From: REEB95 sp050729555
GTDB taxonomy: Bacteria > Pseudomonadota > Alphaproteobacteria > ATCC43930 > CGMCC-115725
Assembly: GCA_050729555.1 (NCBI GenBank)
Contig: JBOHLR010000011.1
Location: 1-28,268, forward strand
Length of the DNA stretch: 28,268 nt
Direction: 5' to 3'
Positions 7,456-16,404 of this stretch are shown here, one piece after another (positions within the stretch are counted from its first letter, which is position 1; every line of letters starts with the position of its first letter). The notes beneath the pieces were generated by a model. That model was not told the DNA's origin. It ran no database searches and saw nothing but the letters and a program-made list of their open reading frames with translations. Both the position numbers and the translations under genes were made by a program.

Positions 7456-8090
7456 CAAGGCCCTTCGAGACGCAGGATGCGGCCGGTGGGATCGCTCCGG
7501 CTCGGCAGAATCTGCGCCTTCATCTTTAGCGCCGGTGGCAAGTGAGTCAATTCCTCTTCGACCCCCTTACCCTTCAAAAATAAACATATAGTGTGGGTTT
7601 CGCGGAATTTGTCCACTATTAGTAGTAAATTATCCACAGGCGCCACCGCGCGGGCGACGATCGCGTCGGCAGCCATCGGCGCCATTTGCTCGGCCCGCCG
7701 ACCGTGGATAGTAACGCTAGTGCCGGTCACGCGCTGCGCCTCGCGCAAAAACGCCGCTTTGCGCTGGTCGCTTTCGACGAGATGAACCTCGGGCACGCCG
7801 AGCATCGCCAGCACCAAGCCCGGCAGCCCCGCCCCGCTGCCGACGTCGATGACGACGCGGGTGCGGTCCGGGAGCAATGGCATCAACTGAGCCGAATCGA
7901 GAATGTGCCGGCGCCAAACGTCGCCGATGGTATTGGCGCCGACCAAATTGATCCGGCGATTCCACGCTGTCAGCAACGCGACGTAGGTCTGGAGCCGGTC
8001 CAGCGTTTCACGTGAAACAGCCGCAAGCTTAGCGAAGCCTTCCGGTGTCAGGCGGGTGGAAACCGGACGATCGTTGAGTTGCGGCATCAT
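7455..8090 (-). CDS. rsmG: 16S rRNA (guanine527-N7)-methyltransferase RsmG (GidB)
   Basis: RsmG is the SAM-dependent methyltransferase that modifies G527 of 16S rRNA. It has 211 residues. The ATG at 8090 overlaps the mnmG stop by ATGA. The SAM-binding motif is VIDVGSGAGLPGLVLAM, followed by VHLVESDQRKAAFLREA and the RAVAPVDNLL segment, and ending with LFLKGKGVEEEL as in alphaproteobacterial members. Two features at the DNA level are odd. A parS site is embedded in the codons for VSRET (8005-8018). About 70 bases encoding DNLLLIVDKFRETHTICLFL (7570-7640) use TTA, CTA, ATA and TGT codons rare in this GC-rich genome and contain a perfect DnaA box. Confidence 0.96.
   Translation of the reverse strand: MMPQLNDRPVSTRLTPEGFAKLAAVSRETLDRLQTYVALLTAWNRRINLVGANTIGDVWRRHILDSAQLMPLLPDRTRVVIDVGSGAGLPGLVLAMLGVPEVHLVESDQRKAAFLREAQRVTGTSVTIHGRRAEQMAPMAADAIVARAVAPVDNLLLIVDKFRETHTICLFLKGKGVEEELTHLPPALKMKAQILPSRSDPTGRILRLEGP
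7570..7640. other. AT-rich, rare-codon patch with consensus DnaA box inside rsmG
   Basis: From 7571 to 7630 only about one third of bases are G or C, against about two thirds nearby. TTATCCACA at 7630-7638 is a perfect match to the bacterial DnaA-box consensus, and TTGTCCACT at 7609-7617 differs from it at two positions. An A/T stretch (about 7573-7590) lies next to them. The encoded residues could use common GC-ending codons, but the sequence uses TTA, CTA, ATA, TTT and TTG, so the bias is at the DNA level. The DnaA-box match is directly seen; DnaA binding or duplex unwinding is inference. Confidence 0.5.
8005..8018. promoter_or_regulatory. parS site 1 (within rsmG)
   Basis: GTTTCACGTGAAAC is a perfect 14-bp palindrome and the core of the widely conserved chromosomal parS sequence. 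It lies in rsmG, encoding VSRET on the minus strand. The flanks are C and A, so it matches the full 16-mer TGTTNCACGTGAAACA at 15 of 16 positions. It is a predicted ParB loading site. Confidence 0.9.
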
Positions 8091-9943
8091 GCCGCCGGCC
8101 GCCGCACATGGCGCAGCAGCGCCACCAGCGCCGCCGGCGTAACACCCGAAACGCGGGCGGCGGCACCCAAGGTTTCTGGCCGGCTGGCGCGCAGCTTGAT
8201 CCGGATTTCCGCCGACAGCGAGCCGATCGCGTCGTAGTCCAGGTCGGACGGCAGCTTGAGCGCCTCGTCGCGCCGAAAGGCGGCAATTTCCTCGGCCTGG
8301 CGCCCGAGATACCCCGAATAGCGCCCGTCGATCTCGAGCTGCTCGGCGATCGACCGCGGAATCGCGGCCAGTTCGGGCCAGATGGCCGATAACCGGGCTA
8401 GGTCGATCTCGGGATAGGCCAACAGATCGGCCGCTGACCGGCGAATGCCATCCGCATTGATCGTCAATCCATGGCGGCGCAGCTCGCTCGGCGTCATGCG
8501 CAGCCGGCGGACCAAAGCGCGGGCGCCGGCGAGCGCTTCGGCCTTGGCGGCATAAGCAGCGCGGCGATCGACGCCAACGCAGCCAAGCGCCGCGCCCATT
8601 GGCGTCAAACGCTGGTCGGCATTATCGGCCCGAAGCGTGAGCCGGTACTCGGCGCGTGACGTGAACATGCGGTAGGGCTCGCTTGTTCCACGTGAAACAA
8701 GGTCATCGATCAGCACGCCAATATAGGCGCTGGCGCGGTCGAGGACGAACTCCCGGCCGCCGCCAGCCGCCGTGAGCGCCGCATTGAGCCCGGCGACCAG
8801 CCCCTGCGCCGCTGCCTCCTCGTAGCCGGTCGTGCCGTTGATCTGACCAGCCAGGAAAAGCCCAGAAATCCTGCGGGTTTCAAGGGTTGGCCGGAGTTCG
8901 CGGGGGTCGACGAAATCGTACTCGATGGCATAACCCGGCCGCACCATACGGACGCGTTCGAGGCCCGGAATCGTAGCCAGCAGCTCGGCTTGAACCGCCG
9001 CCGGCAGCGAGGTCGAAATGCCGTTGGGATAGACCGTGTCGTCATCGAGCCCTTCCGGCTCAAGGAAAATCTGATGCCGCTCGCGTTCGGCAAAGCGCAC
9101 CACCTTGTCCTCGATCGACGGGCAATAACGCGGTCCGACGCTGTCGATCTGGCCGGAATACATGGGCGCCTGGTGCAGATTGGCCCGGATCAGCGCGTGG
9201 CTCGCCGGCGTCGTCGCCGTGATATGGCAGACGATCTGCGGCGTCGCGATGCGTTCGGTCAGGAAGGAAAACGGCTCCGGCGGGTCGTCGCCCGGCTGGG
9301 CTTCGAGCGCCGACCAATCGATGGTCTTGCCGTCGAGCCGCGGCGGCGTCCCGGTCTTGAGCCGGCCAAGGGCAAAACCGGCCTGCATCAGGCTTTGCGC
9401 CAAGCGCACGGACGGCGCTTCGCCGACCCGGCCGGCGGCGATCTTGGCTTCGCCGACATGGATGAGCCCGCGCAGGAAGGTGCCGGTGGTGATCACCACG
9501 GCGGCGGCGGAAAGCCGCGCGCCATCGCCGGTTTCCACCCCGGTGCAGCGGCCGGCCATGTCGAAAATCAGCGCGGCCGCCTCGCCTTCGCGGATCTCAA
9601 GACCCGGCCGTGCCGTCAGCAAATCCTGCATGGCCTGGCGATAGAGCTTGCGGTCGGCTTGCGCCCGCGGACCCCGCACGGCCGGCCCTTTGCTGCGATT
9701 GAGCATACGGAACTGGATGCCAGCACGATCGATGGCGCGCGCCATGACGCCGTCGAGGGCGTCGATCTCGCGAACCAGGTGTCCTTTGGCCAGACCGCCG
9801 ATCGCCGGATTGCACGACATCTCGCCGATGGTGGCGCGGCGATGCGTCAACAGCAGCGTGCGGGCGCCGAGTCGCGCCGACGCATCGGCGGCCTCGCAGC
9901 CAGCGTGGCCGCCGCCGATGACAATCACGTCATACCGGTGCAT
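8087..9943 (-). CDS. mnmG: tRNA uridine-5-carboxymethylaminomethyl modification enzyme MnmG (GidA)
   Basis: MnmG is the FAD-dependent subunit that, with MnmE, installs the (carboxymethyl)aminomethyl group on wobble U34 of certain tRNAs. It has 618 residues, usual length. The FAD-binding GGGHAG is at 10-15, followed by GEMSCNPAIGGLAKGHLVREIDALDG in pieces typical of the family, and the FTSRAEYRL motif in the second half. The ATG at 9943 is clear. The gene ends by overlapping rsmG (ATGA). A perfect 16-bp parS is written through the codons for VSRGT just before the conserved EPYRMFTSRAEYR segment. Upstream is a 307-bp AT-rich gap with another parS, which probably holds the promoter of the mnmG-rsmG-parAB unit. 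Confidence 0.98.
   Translation of the reverse strand: MHRYDVIVIGGGHAGCEAADASARLGARTLLLTHRRATIGEMSCNPAIGGLAKGHLVREIDALDGVMARAIDRAGIQFRMLNRSKGPAVRGPRAQADRKLYRQAMQDLLTARPGLEIREGEAAALIFDMAGRCTGVETGDGARLSAAAVVITTGTFLRGLIHVGEAKIAAGRVGEAPSVRLAQSLMQAGFALGRLKTGTPPRLDGKTIDWSALEAQPGDDPPEPFSFLTERIATPQIVCHITATTPASHALIRANLHQAPMYSGQIDSVGPRYCPSIEDKVVRFAERERHQIFLEPEGLDDDTVYPNGISTSLPAAVQAELLATIPGLERVRMVRPGYAIEYDFVDPRELRPTLETRRISGLFLAGQINGTTGYEEAAAQGLVAGLNAALTAAGGGREFVLDRASAYIGVLIDDLVSRGTSEPYRMFTSRAEYRLTLRADNADQRLTPMGAALGCVGVDRRAAYAAKAEALAGARALVRRLRMTPSELRRHGLTINADGIRRSAADLLAYPEIDLARLSAIWPELAAIPRSIAEQLEIDGRYSGYLGRQAEEIAAFRRDEALKLPSDLDYDAIGSLSAEIRIKLRASRPETLGAAARVSGVTPAALVALLRHVRRPAA
8684..8699. promoter_or_regulatory. 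parS site 2 (within mnmG), full 16-bp consensus
   Basis: TGTTCCACGTGAAACA matches the canonical parS TGTTNCACGTGAAACA at every defined position. It lies inside mnmG, 680 bp (centre to centre) from site 1. On the minus strand it encodes VSRGT, so both the ParB site and the protein are satisfied by the same bases. Confidence 0.93.
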
Positions 9944-9992
9944 CGCGGCAATCTACGGATGGCGCCGCGGCGAGTAAAGTCGGGCGCGGCAG

Positions 9993-10008
9993 GGTTTCAC
10001 GTGAAACA
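9993..10008. promoter_or_regulatory. parS site 3 (mnmG/mnmE gap)
   Basis: The 14-bp palindrome GTTTCACGTGAAAC spans 9994-10007, flanked by G and A. Only the first base differs from the 16-bp consensus. It lies about 50 bp upstream of the mnmG start, so ParB binding could also affect transcription of the operon that encodes ParB. It is 1309 bp from site 2, centre to centre. Confidence 0.9.
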
Positions 10009-10041
10009 CCGACTCCGGCCGGGCGGTTTGGTTCTAGTAAT

Positions 10042-10059
10042 GCGAAATACTATTTTCGC
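10042..10059. repeat. Hairpin GCGAAA/TTTCGC in the mnmG/mnmE gap
   Basis: GCGAAA (10042-10047) and TTTCGC (10054-10059) are exact inverted repeats around TACTAT. The left arm and loop recur as GCGAA-CAAATACTAT at 10181-10195, so part of the element is duplicated about 140 bp away. Confidence 0.5.
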
Positions 10060-10221
10060 GAATCCCAATATCTTGAAAATTCACCGAGACGTCACACAGT
10101 CGCCCGGAAATATTAACCCGCATCGGTTGGCATGGGCCGAAATCTGGTAAGGCGAGATCGATTCGACCCCGGAACGTCTCGCGAACAAATACTATATGAT
10201 GTGGTATTAACGCTGCGAAAT

Positions 10222-10241
10222 CACGAAATGTTCGTGTTTTT
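10222..10241 (+). terminator. Short hairpin with T5 tail, plus-strand orientation
   Basis: CACGAA (10222-10227), loop ATG and TTCGTG (10231-10236) are followed by TTTTT (10237-10241). This has the form of an intrinsic terminator for a plus-strand transcript, although the flanking genes run on minus and the 6-bp stem is weak. It lies just beyond the mnmE stop and might stop antisense or small-RNA transcription from the gap. Confidence 0.35.
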
Positions 10242-10250
10242 GGCTCATTT

Positions 10251-11585
10251 TCACTTGCCGATGCAGAATTCGCGGAACACAACATCGAGCAAATCCTCGA
10301 CACCGACCCGGCCGGTGATGCGGCCAAGCGCCCGCACGGCCTGACGCAATTCTTCCGCGGCGAGCTCCGGCGCGTCGGCCTGCGGATAGCGGTCGAGCGC
10401 GGCGCCTGCCGCCTCAAGCGCCTGGCGATGGCGGGCGCGCGTAATCAACGGCGCCGCCTCACCGCCGAAGCGACGCGCGATCTCGGCGCCAAGCCGCGTC
10501 TCGAACGCCGCCATGCCGGCGCCGGTCGCCACCGAAATTTTGACCGCCGCGCCGGCGCCAAGCGCATCGGTCCACGCCGCCTCGTCGGCCGGCGCGAGAT
10601 CCATCTTGTTGGCGACGACGACGGTGTCGTTGTCGATCAGCGCCGTGAGCGAAGTTTTTTCCTTGGGCTTGGTCGCGTCGACGACGACGAGTTTCAGATC
10701 TGCCGACGCGGCGTGCGCACGCGCACGGCGCACGCCTTCTTCCTCGATCGCATCGCGCGTTGCGCGCAACCCGGCCGTGTCGGCCAGCGTCACCGGAAAT
10801 CCCGCGAGGTCGAGCGCGACTTCGATGACGTCGCGCGTCGTGCCGGCGGTCGCGGCTGTGATCGCCACCTCGCGCCGCGCCAGCGCATTCACCAGACTCG
10901 ATTTGCCGGCGTTGGGCGGACCGAGCACGGCAACGGCGAGCCCGTCGCGCAATCGCTCGCCGCGGTGCCCATCGGCCAAAAATTTTGTGATTTCTCCTTT
11001 GATTTCAGTAAGTTGCGCGGCGGCGGCGGCGAGATCGGCCGGCAAGCCTTCGTCGGGAAAATCGATTTCGGCTTCGACACGCGCCTGCGCGCGCAACAGG
11101 CGCGTGCGCCAATCTTCGTAGAGTCGGCCGGCCTCGCCCGCCATTTGACGCAGCGCCTGCCGCCGTTGCGCCGCTGTCTCCGCCGCGACCAGATCGGCAA
11201 TGCCTTCGGCCTCGGTCAGGTCGAGCTTGCCGTTGAGGAAGGCACGCTGCGAAAACTCGCCGGGCTCGGCCAGTCGCAAGCCCGGTTGCGTCGCCAGCGC
11301 CTCGATCAGCGCCGACGCGACGGCGCGGCCGCCGTGCACGTGCAGCTCGGCGACGTCTTCGCCGGTCAGGCTGCGCGGCGCCGGAAAGAACAGCGCGATG
11401 CCGCGGTCGATCGGCTCCCCGCTGCGCGGATCGCTGAAACGCGCGACCAAGGCGTGTCGCGGCGTGGGCAGCCGCCCAGCCAGCGCGCGCAGCGCGGCGC
11501 CGGCTTGCGGCCCGGAAAGCCGCAGCAGCGCGACGCCGGCGCGGCCGGGCGCCGTGGCAAAGGCGTAAATCGTGTCGCCGTCCAT
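10251..11585 (-). CDS. mnmE: tRNA modification GTPase MnmE (TrmE)
   Basis: MnmE is the GTPase partner of MnmG in wobble-uridine modification. It has 444 residues. The N-terminal formyl-THF-binding domain starts MDGDTIYAFATAPGRAGVAL, followed by the helical domain with the inserted G domain. G1 is GPPNAGKSS (222-230), G2 TAGTTRD (246-252) and G3 DTAG (269-272), and a later NKMD matches G4. The C-terminus is FCIGK with the conserved catalytic-region Cys441. The start is the ATG at 11585. It is separated from mnmG by the AT-rich gap and diverges from the VOC gene. A short AT-rich stretch (about 10978-11015) encodes EIKGEITKFL and looks like composition only. Confidence 0.97.
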   Translation of the reverse strand: MDGDTIYAFATAPGRAGVALLRLSGPQAGAALRALAGRLPTPRHALVARFSDPRSGEPIDRGIALFFPAPRSLTGEDVAELHVHGGRAVASALIEALATQPGLRLAEPGEFSQRAFLNGKLDLTEAEGIADLVAAETAAQRRQALRQMAGEAGRLYEDWRTRLLRAQARVEAEIDFPDEGLPADLAAAAAQLTEIKGEITKFLADGHRGERLRDGLAVAVLGPPNAGKSSLVNALARREVAITAATAGTTRDVIEVALDLAGFPVTLADTAGLRATRDAIEEEGVRRARAHAASADLKLVVVDATKPKEKTSLTALIDNDTVVVANKMDLAPADEAAWTDALGAGAAVKISVATGAGMAAFETRLGAEIARRFGGEAAPLITRARHRQALEAAGAALDRYPQADAPELAAEELRQAVRALGRITGRVGVEDLLDVVFREFCIGK

Positions 11586-11697
11586 AAGCCGGGCGAGTGT
11601 GATGCAAAAGCCGGAACGCGGGGATATATAAGTTGGTCGTCAGCCGCGCAGCCGCCGCACAAGAGCCGCACCGCAGCCTGACCGCAGGAGGATGCGC

Positions 11698-12603
11698 ATG
11701 TCGGTGCAGTCGCTGTTGAGTTACGCCCTCACCGTGCCCGAGCTCAAGGCCGGACAGAAATTCTATACGACCTTCGGCCTGGCGCCCGGCGAGCGCGACG
11801 GCGTTCTCGCCTTCCGCTGCGACGGTCGCGACCAGGACCAAGTGTTCCTGGTCGAAGGCAAGAAGAAGCGGCTCAACCATGTGCGCTTCGGCAGCGACGA
11901 CAAAGGCATCGCCGCCATTCGCGCGCGCATGCAGCAGCGCGGCGTCAAGGAAATCGACGCGCCGCATAACGCCTTCGGCGGCGGCCTGTGGCTCGAGGAT
12001 CCCGACGGCCATCCGATCAACATCCGGCCGGAAGGTCCGAAGCCATGGCGTTCCGCGCCCGCTTTCGCCATCAACTCGCCGGGCCATTACGAACGTAAGG
12101 GTCGCGGCGCGCCGAAGCGTCACGACGTGCGGCCGCATCGTCTCGGCCACGTGCTGCTGCACACGCCCAATCTCGCGGCGATGGTCGCGTTCTACACCGA
12201 GACGCTCGGCATGAAGGTGACCGACCGCGTGCCCGGCATCATCGCCTTCCTGCATCTGCCGGGCGGCGGCGATCATCACGTCATCGCGCTTTTGGCCGAC
12301 GCGCGGGCTGGTTTCCATCACGCCAGCTTCGAGGTCGCCTCGCCCGACGAGATCGGCCTCGGCGCGCAGAAGATTCTCGGCGCTGGCTACAAGAACGGCT
12401 GGGGCTTCGGCCGGCACGTGCTCGGCTCCAACTTCTTCCACTACCTGCGTGATCCGTGGAACAGCCTGGCCGAGTATTTCTGCGACCTCGACCAGATCCC
12501 GGCCGACGGCTCGTGGAAGCCCGGCGATCATCCGCCCGAAGACTCGCTCTATCTTTGGGGGCCGGAACCGGGCGACTTCGCGCTCAATTTCGAAGAAGCC
12601 TAA
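11698..12603 (+). CDS. VOC-family protein, extradiol-dioxygenase-like, two domains
   Basis: This is a 301-residue protein with two vicinal-oxygen-chelate modules. I chose ATG 11698 over 11692 because AGGAGG at 11686-11691 is 6 bases away from it. The first half (LLSYALTVPELKAGQKFYTTFGL to HPINIRPEG) lacks clear metal ligands. The second half begins HRLGHVLLHTPNLAAMVAFYTETLGM and has candidate Fe/Mn ligands His151 (GHVLLH), His207 or His208 (FHHASFEV) and Glu259 (SLAEYFCD), the 2-His-1-Glu pattern of type I extradiol ring-cleaving dioxygenases. The substrate is unknown. It diverges from mnmE across 112 bp containing TATATAA at 11625-11631, a possible -10 region, and converges on the EamA gene with a 15-bp gap. 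Confidence 0.85.
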   Translation: MSVQSLLSYALTVPELKAGQKFYTTFGLAPGERDGVLAFRCDGRDQDQVFLVEGKKKRLNHVRFGSDDKGIAAIRARMQQRGVKEIDAPHNAFGGGLWLEDPDGHPINIRPEGPKPWRSAPAFAINSPGHYERKGRGAPKRHDVRPHRLGHVLLHTPNLAAMVAFYTETLGMKVTDRVPGIIAFLHLPGGGDHHVIALLADARAGFHHASFEVASPDEIGLGAQKILGAGYKNGWGFGRHVLGSNFFHYLRDPWNSLAEYFCDLDQIPADGSWKPGDHPPEDSLYLWGPEPGDFALNFEEA

Positions 12604-12618
12604 GGCGCGAAGCGACGG

Positions 12619-13581
12619 TCAACGCCGGCGCGCTTGCGCCAGGCTGCCGTGGCTTGCCAGCACGACGCCGGCGCTGACGGCGAAGATCGCGGCCCACGCG
12701 ACGGCGTTGGGAATCTCGCCCAGCAACGGCACGCCAACCAGCGCCACGACCACCGGCGTGAGCGCGCCGAGCACCGCGGCGCGCGATGCTCCGAGCCGGC
12801 GTATCGCATCGCCATAGAAGTACAGGGCCATGATGCCCGCGACGACGCCTTGCATGAACGCCTGCGTCACGACTTCGCCCGGCGGCGCCGACAGCACGCG
12901 CGGCCCGCAGACCAGGAAATAGACCGGCGCGATCAACAGCAGCGAATAGAAATTGACGATCGCCGCGGCGTGCCACGGCCCGATGCCGGAGCGCCGGAAC
13001 GTCACGGTGAAGGCCGCGTACATCGCCCCGCCGGCGAGGAACAGCAGATGGCCGCGCCACGCGCCCGAGTGGAAGTCGAACAGCCCGTGCGCCGCGATGC
13101 CGGCGATGCCGAGAACGACAAGCAGGAAGCCGAAGACGCGGATCCGGTCGAACCGTTCGCGGCTGACCAACGCCGAAAACACCGCGACGAACACCGGCAT
13201 CGTTCCCACCATGACGGTGCCGACGTCCGACGCTGGCGCGAACTTCATGCCCGTCGACGCCACGAGCAAGAACGGCAGGCCGGCGCCGGCGACCAGCATC
13301 GCCGTGCGTGCGACGCCGATCTGCCGCGGCCCGAAGCCGCGACGCACCAGCACCGGCAGCAGCACCACGGCCGGCGCCAAATAGCGCAAGAAGGCGACGT
13401 CGACCGGCCGCAGTTGTGTCGTCACGGCAAAGCGCGTCGCCACCACCCATCCCGCCCAGCACAACACGACGAGCAAGCCGGAGACGACGCCCACAATCAG
13501 GTTCCGGCGGTCGGCCGCGCTGCGCGCCGTGGCGGGCATACCAGCCGGCAGGGCGATCACGATGTTCGTCGAATTGGCCAT
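12619..13581 (-). CDS. EamA/DMT-family transporter
   Basis: This is an inner-membrane drug/metabolite transporter of the EamA type. From the ATG at 13581 it has 320 residues with about ten hydrophobic segments in two EamA repeats. The first begins near NLIVGVVSGLLVVLCWAGWVV with the typical FLRYLAPAVVLLPVL, and the second ends with GALTPVVVALVGVPLLGEIPN in pieces. A second possible start at 13632 (MVIQPTP...) sits almost exactly where transcription should begin from the promoter at 13668-13640, so leaderless translation of a form 17 residues longer is possible. AGGTG about 10 bases upstream favours 13581. The substrate is unknown. It diverges from a CGNR regulator that may control it. Confidence 0.9.
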   Translation of the reverse strand: MANSTNIVIALPAGMPATARSAADRRNLIVGVVSGLLVVLCWAGWVVATRFAVTTQLRPVDVAFLRYLAPAVVLLPVLVRRGFGPRQIGVARTAMLVAGAGLPFLLVASTGMKFAPASDVGTVMVGTMPVFVAVFSALVSRERFDRIRVFGFLLVVLGIAGIAAHGLFDFHSGAWRGHLLFLAGGAMYAAFTVTFRRSGIGPWHAAAIVNFYSLLLIAPVYFLVCGPRVLSAPPGEVVTQAFMQGVVAGIMALYFYGDAIRRLGASRAAVLGALTPVVVALVGVPLLGEIPNAVAWAAIFAVSAGVVLASHGSLAQARRR

Positions 13582-13626
13582 CTTCTTCACCTGCGCACCA
13601 CGCCGGCGCCTGGGCGTCGGCTGTAT

Positions 13627-13642
13627 AACCATCGATATGGTT
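13627..13642. promoter_or_regulatory. Operator-like palindrome A, over -10 of EamA promoter
   Basis: The core is AACCA-N6-TGGTT. The arms extend to a perfect 9-bp inverted repeat, TATAACCAT (13624-13632) and ATGGTTATA (13637-13645). It overlaps the -10 and expected start site of the EamA promoter, so a bound protein should block transcription. The sequence is directly visible; the regulator is inferred. Confidence 0.7.
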
Positions 13643-13668
13643 ATAAGCGCCCGAATTGGCCTTGTCAA
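13640..13668 (-). promoter_or_regulatory. Sigma-70-type promoter of the EamA gene
   Basis: On the minus strand TTGACA (13668-13663) is followed after 17 bp by TATAAC (13645-13640). The -35 is a perfect consensus and the -10 differs at one base, which is unusually strong for this genome. Transcription should start near 13633. Confidence 0.8.
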
Positions 13669-13682
13669 CCACATGGGTGGTT
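13667..13682. promoter_or_regulatory. Operator-like palindrome B, between -35 and CGNR start
   Basis: The same AACCA-N6-TGGTT core as site A, with 6-bp arms AACCAC (13667-13672) and GTGGTT (13677-13682). It is exactly 40 bp from site A, almost four helical turns, so both face the same side of DNA. It overlaps the edge of the EamA -35 and ends 3 bases before the CGNR ATG, so it could control both genes. Confidence 0.65.
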
Positions 13683-13685
13683 AGT

Positions 13686-14351
13686 ATGTATAGGGGCATG
13701 AGCGAGGCCGGCCGCCTACGGGATCGAATGCGCCTGGTTGCGGCGCCGCCCGAGGACCTTTGCCTCGTCTTCGCCAATAGCCGGTCGTGGCGGCCGAGCG
13801 ATCAGCCGGTCGAGAAGCTCCATTCCTTCGCCGACCTGCTGGCTTGGTGCCAAACCACCAAGTCGCTCGACCCGGCCAGCGCGGACCAGATCAGGCAATG
13901 GGCGCAGCACAACGCGCGCGTTGCGGCCGGTCTCTTTGACGAGGCGATTGCGACGCGCGAGACGATCTACCGGCTGTTCAGCGCGACCGCCGAAAATGCC
14001 CGGCCCGCAGTGACGGATGTCGAGACGCTGAACCGTTTGCTCGGCCGCACGCCCGGCCGCGCGGCGGTAATGGTCACCGCGGCCGGCAATCGCTGGCGGT
14101 TGCCGCCCGCTGCCCCGGCTGTCGCCAGCCTGCTGGCGCCCGTGATCTGGTCGGCGGGCGATCTGCTGACCGGCGAGCGATTGGCGCGGGTGCGGCTGTG
14201 CGCCAACGAGAAATGCCGCTGGCTCTTTCTCGACGACAGCAAGGCCGGTACGCGGCGCTGGTGCGCGATGCGCGCCTGCGGCAATCGCGCCAAAGCGCAC
14301 CGTCATTATTTGCGTAAGACCAAGCCGGCGCGGACGCAGGCGCCCCAATGA
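13686..14351 (+). CDS. CGNR zinc-finger / ABATE-domain protein, putative transcriptional regulator
   Basis: This is a 221-residue protein from the ATG at 13686; an alternative ATG at 13698 gives 217. The N-terminal two thirds is an ABATE-like helical domain (LCLVFANSRSWRPSDQPVEKL, then FADLLAWC and TIYRLFSA). The C-terminal CGNR zinc finger has Cys172, Cys177, Cys193 and Cys198 in CANEKC ... RWCAMRACGNRAKAHRHY, with a basic tail likely to contact DNA. The family is described as putative stress-response transcription factors; few members have been studied. Its start abuts operator B, so autoregulation and repression of the divergent EamA transporter are plausible. The 40 bp before the next gene suggest cotranscription. 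Confidence 0.88.
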   Translation: MYRGMSEAGRLRDRMRLVAAPPEDLCLVFANSRSWRPSDQPVEKLHSFADLLAWCQTTKSLDPASADQIRQWAQHNARVAAGLFDEAIATRETIYRLFSATAENARPAVTDVETLNRLLGRTPGRAAVMVTAAGNRWRLPPAAPAVASLLAPVIWSAGDLLTGERLARVRLCANEKCRWLFLDDSKAGTRRWCAMRACGNRAKAHRHYLRKTKPARTQAPQ

Positions 14352-14391
14352 CGCCGGAAACCCAACCGGCCGCGACGAGGTTGATAGACGT

Positions 14392-16404
<2,013 letters not shown>

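Larger units (their letters stand above)
9944..10250. other. AT-rich mnmG/mnmE gap: parS, repeats, presumed mnmG promoter region
   Basis: There is no convincing gene in these 307 bp. From 10021 to 10260 G+C is about 46 percent, clearly below the neighbours. The gap holds a parS (9993-10008), a 6-bp-stem hairpin (10042-10059), the direct repeat AAATACTAT (10045-10053 and 10187-10195, each preceded by GCGAA), TTCGCGAA (10055-10062), three GANTC sites (10011, 10060, 10160), and a hairpin followed by T5 on + (10222-10241). I could not place a good promoter. The region may serve as the mnmG leader, a DNA-organising site or an origin-like element. Confidence 0.6.

Noticed and set aside
10034..10417. 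Minus-strand frame across the mnmG/mnmE gap
   Set aside because: It overlaps the mnmE C-terminus out of frame, has no recognisable motif and no start signal in the gap.
10978..11015. AT-rich run in mnmE
   Set aside because: It encodes EIKGEITKFL in the helical domain in frame; no DnaA box or repeat accompanies it.
12148..12153. CACGTG cores at 12148, 12415 and 18107 as further parS sites
   Set aside because: The flanking bases do not extend the palindrome (no GTTTC/GAAAC arms), so they are chance E-box-like hexamers within genes.
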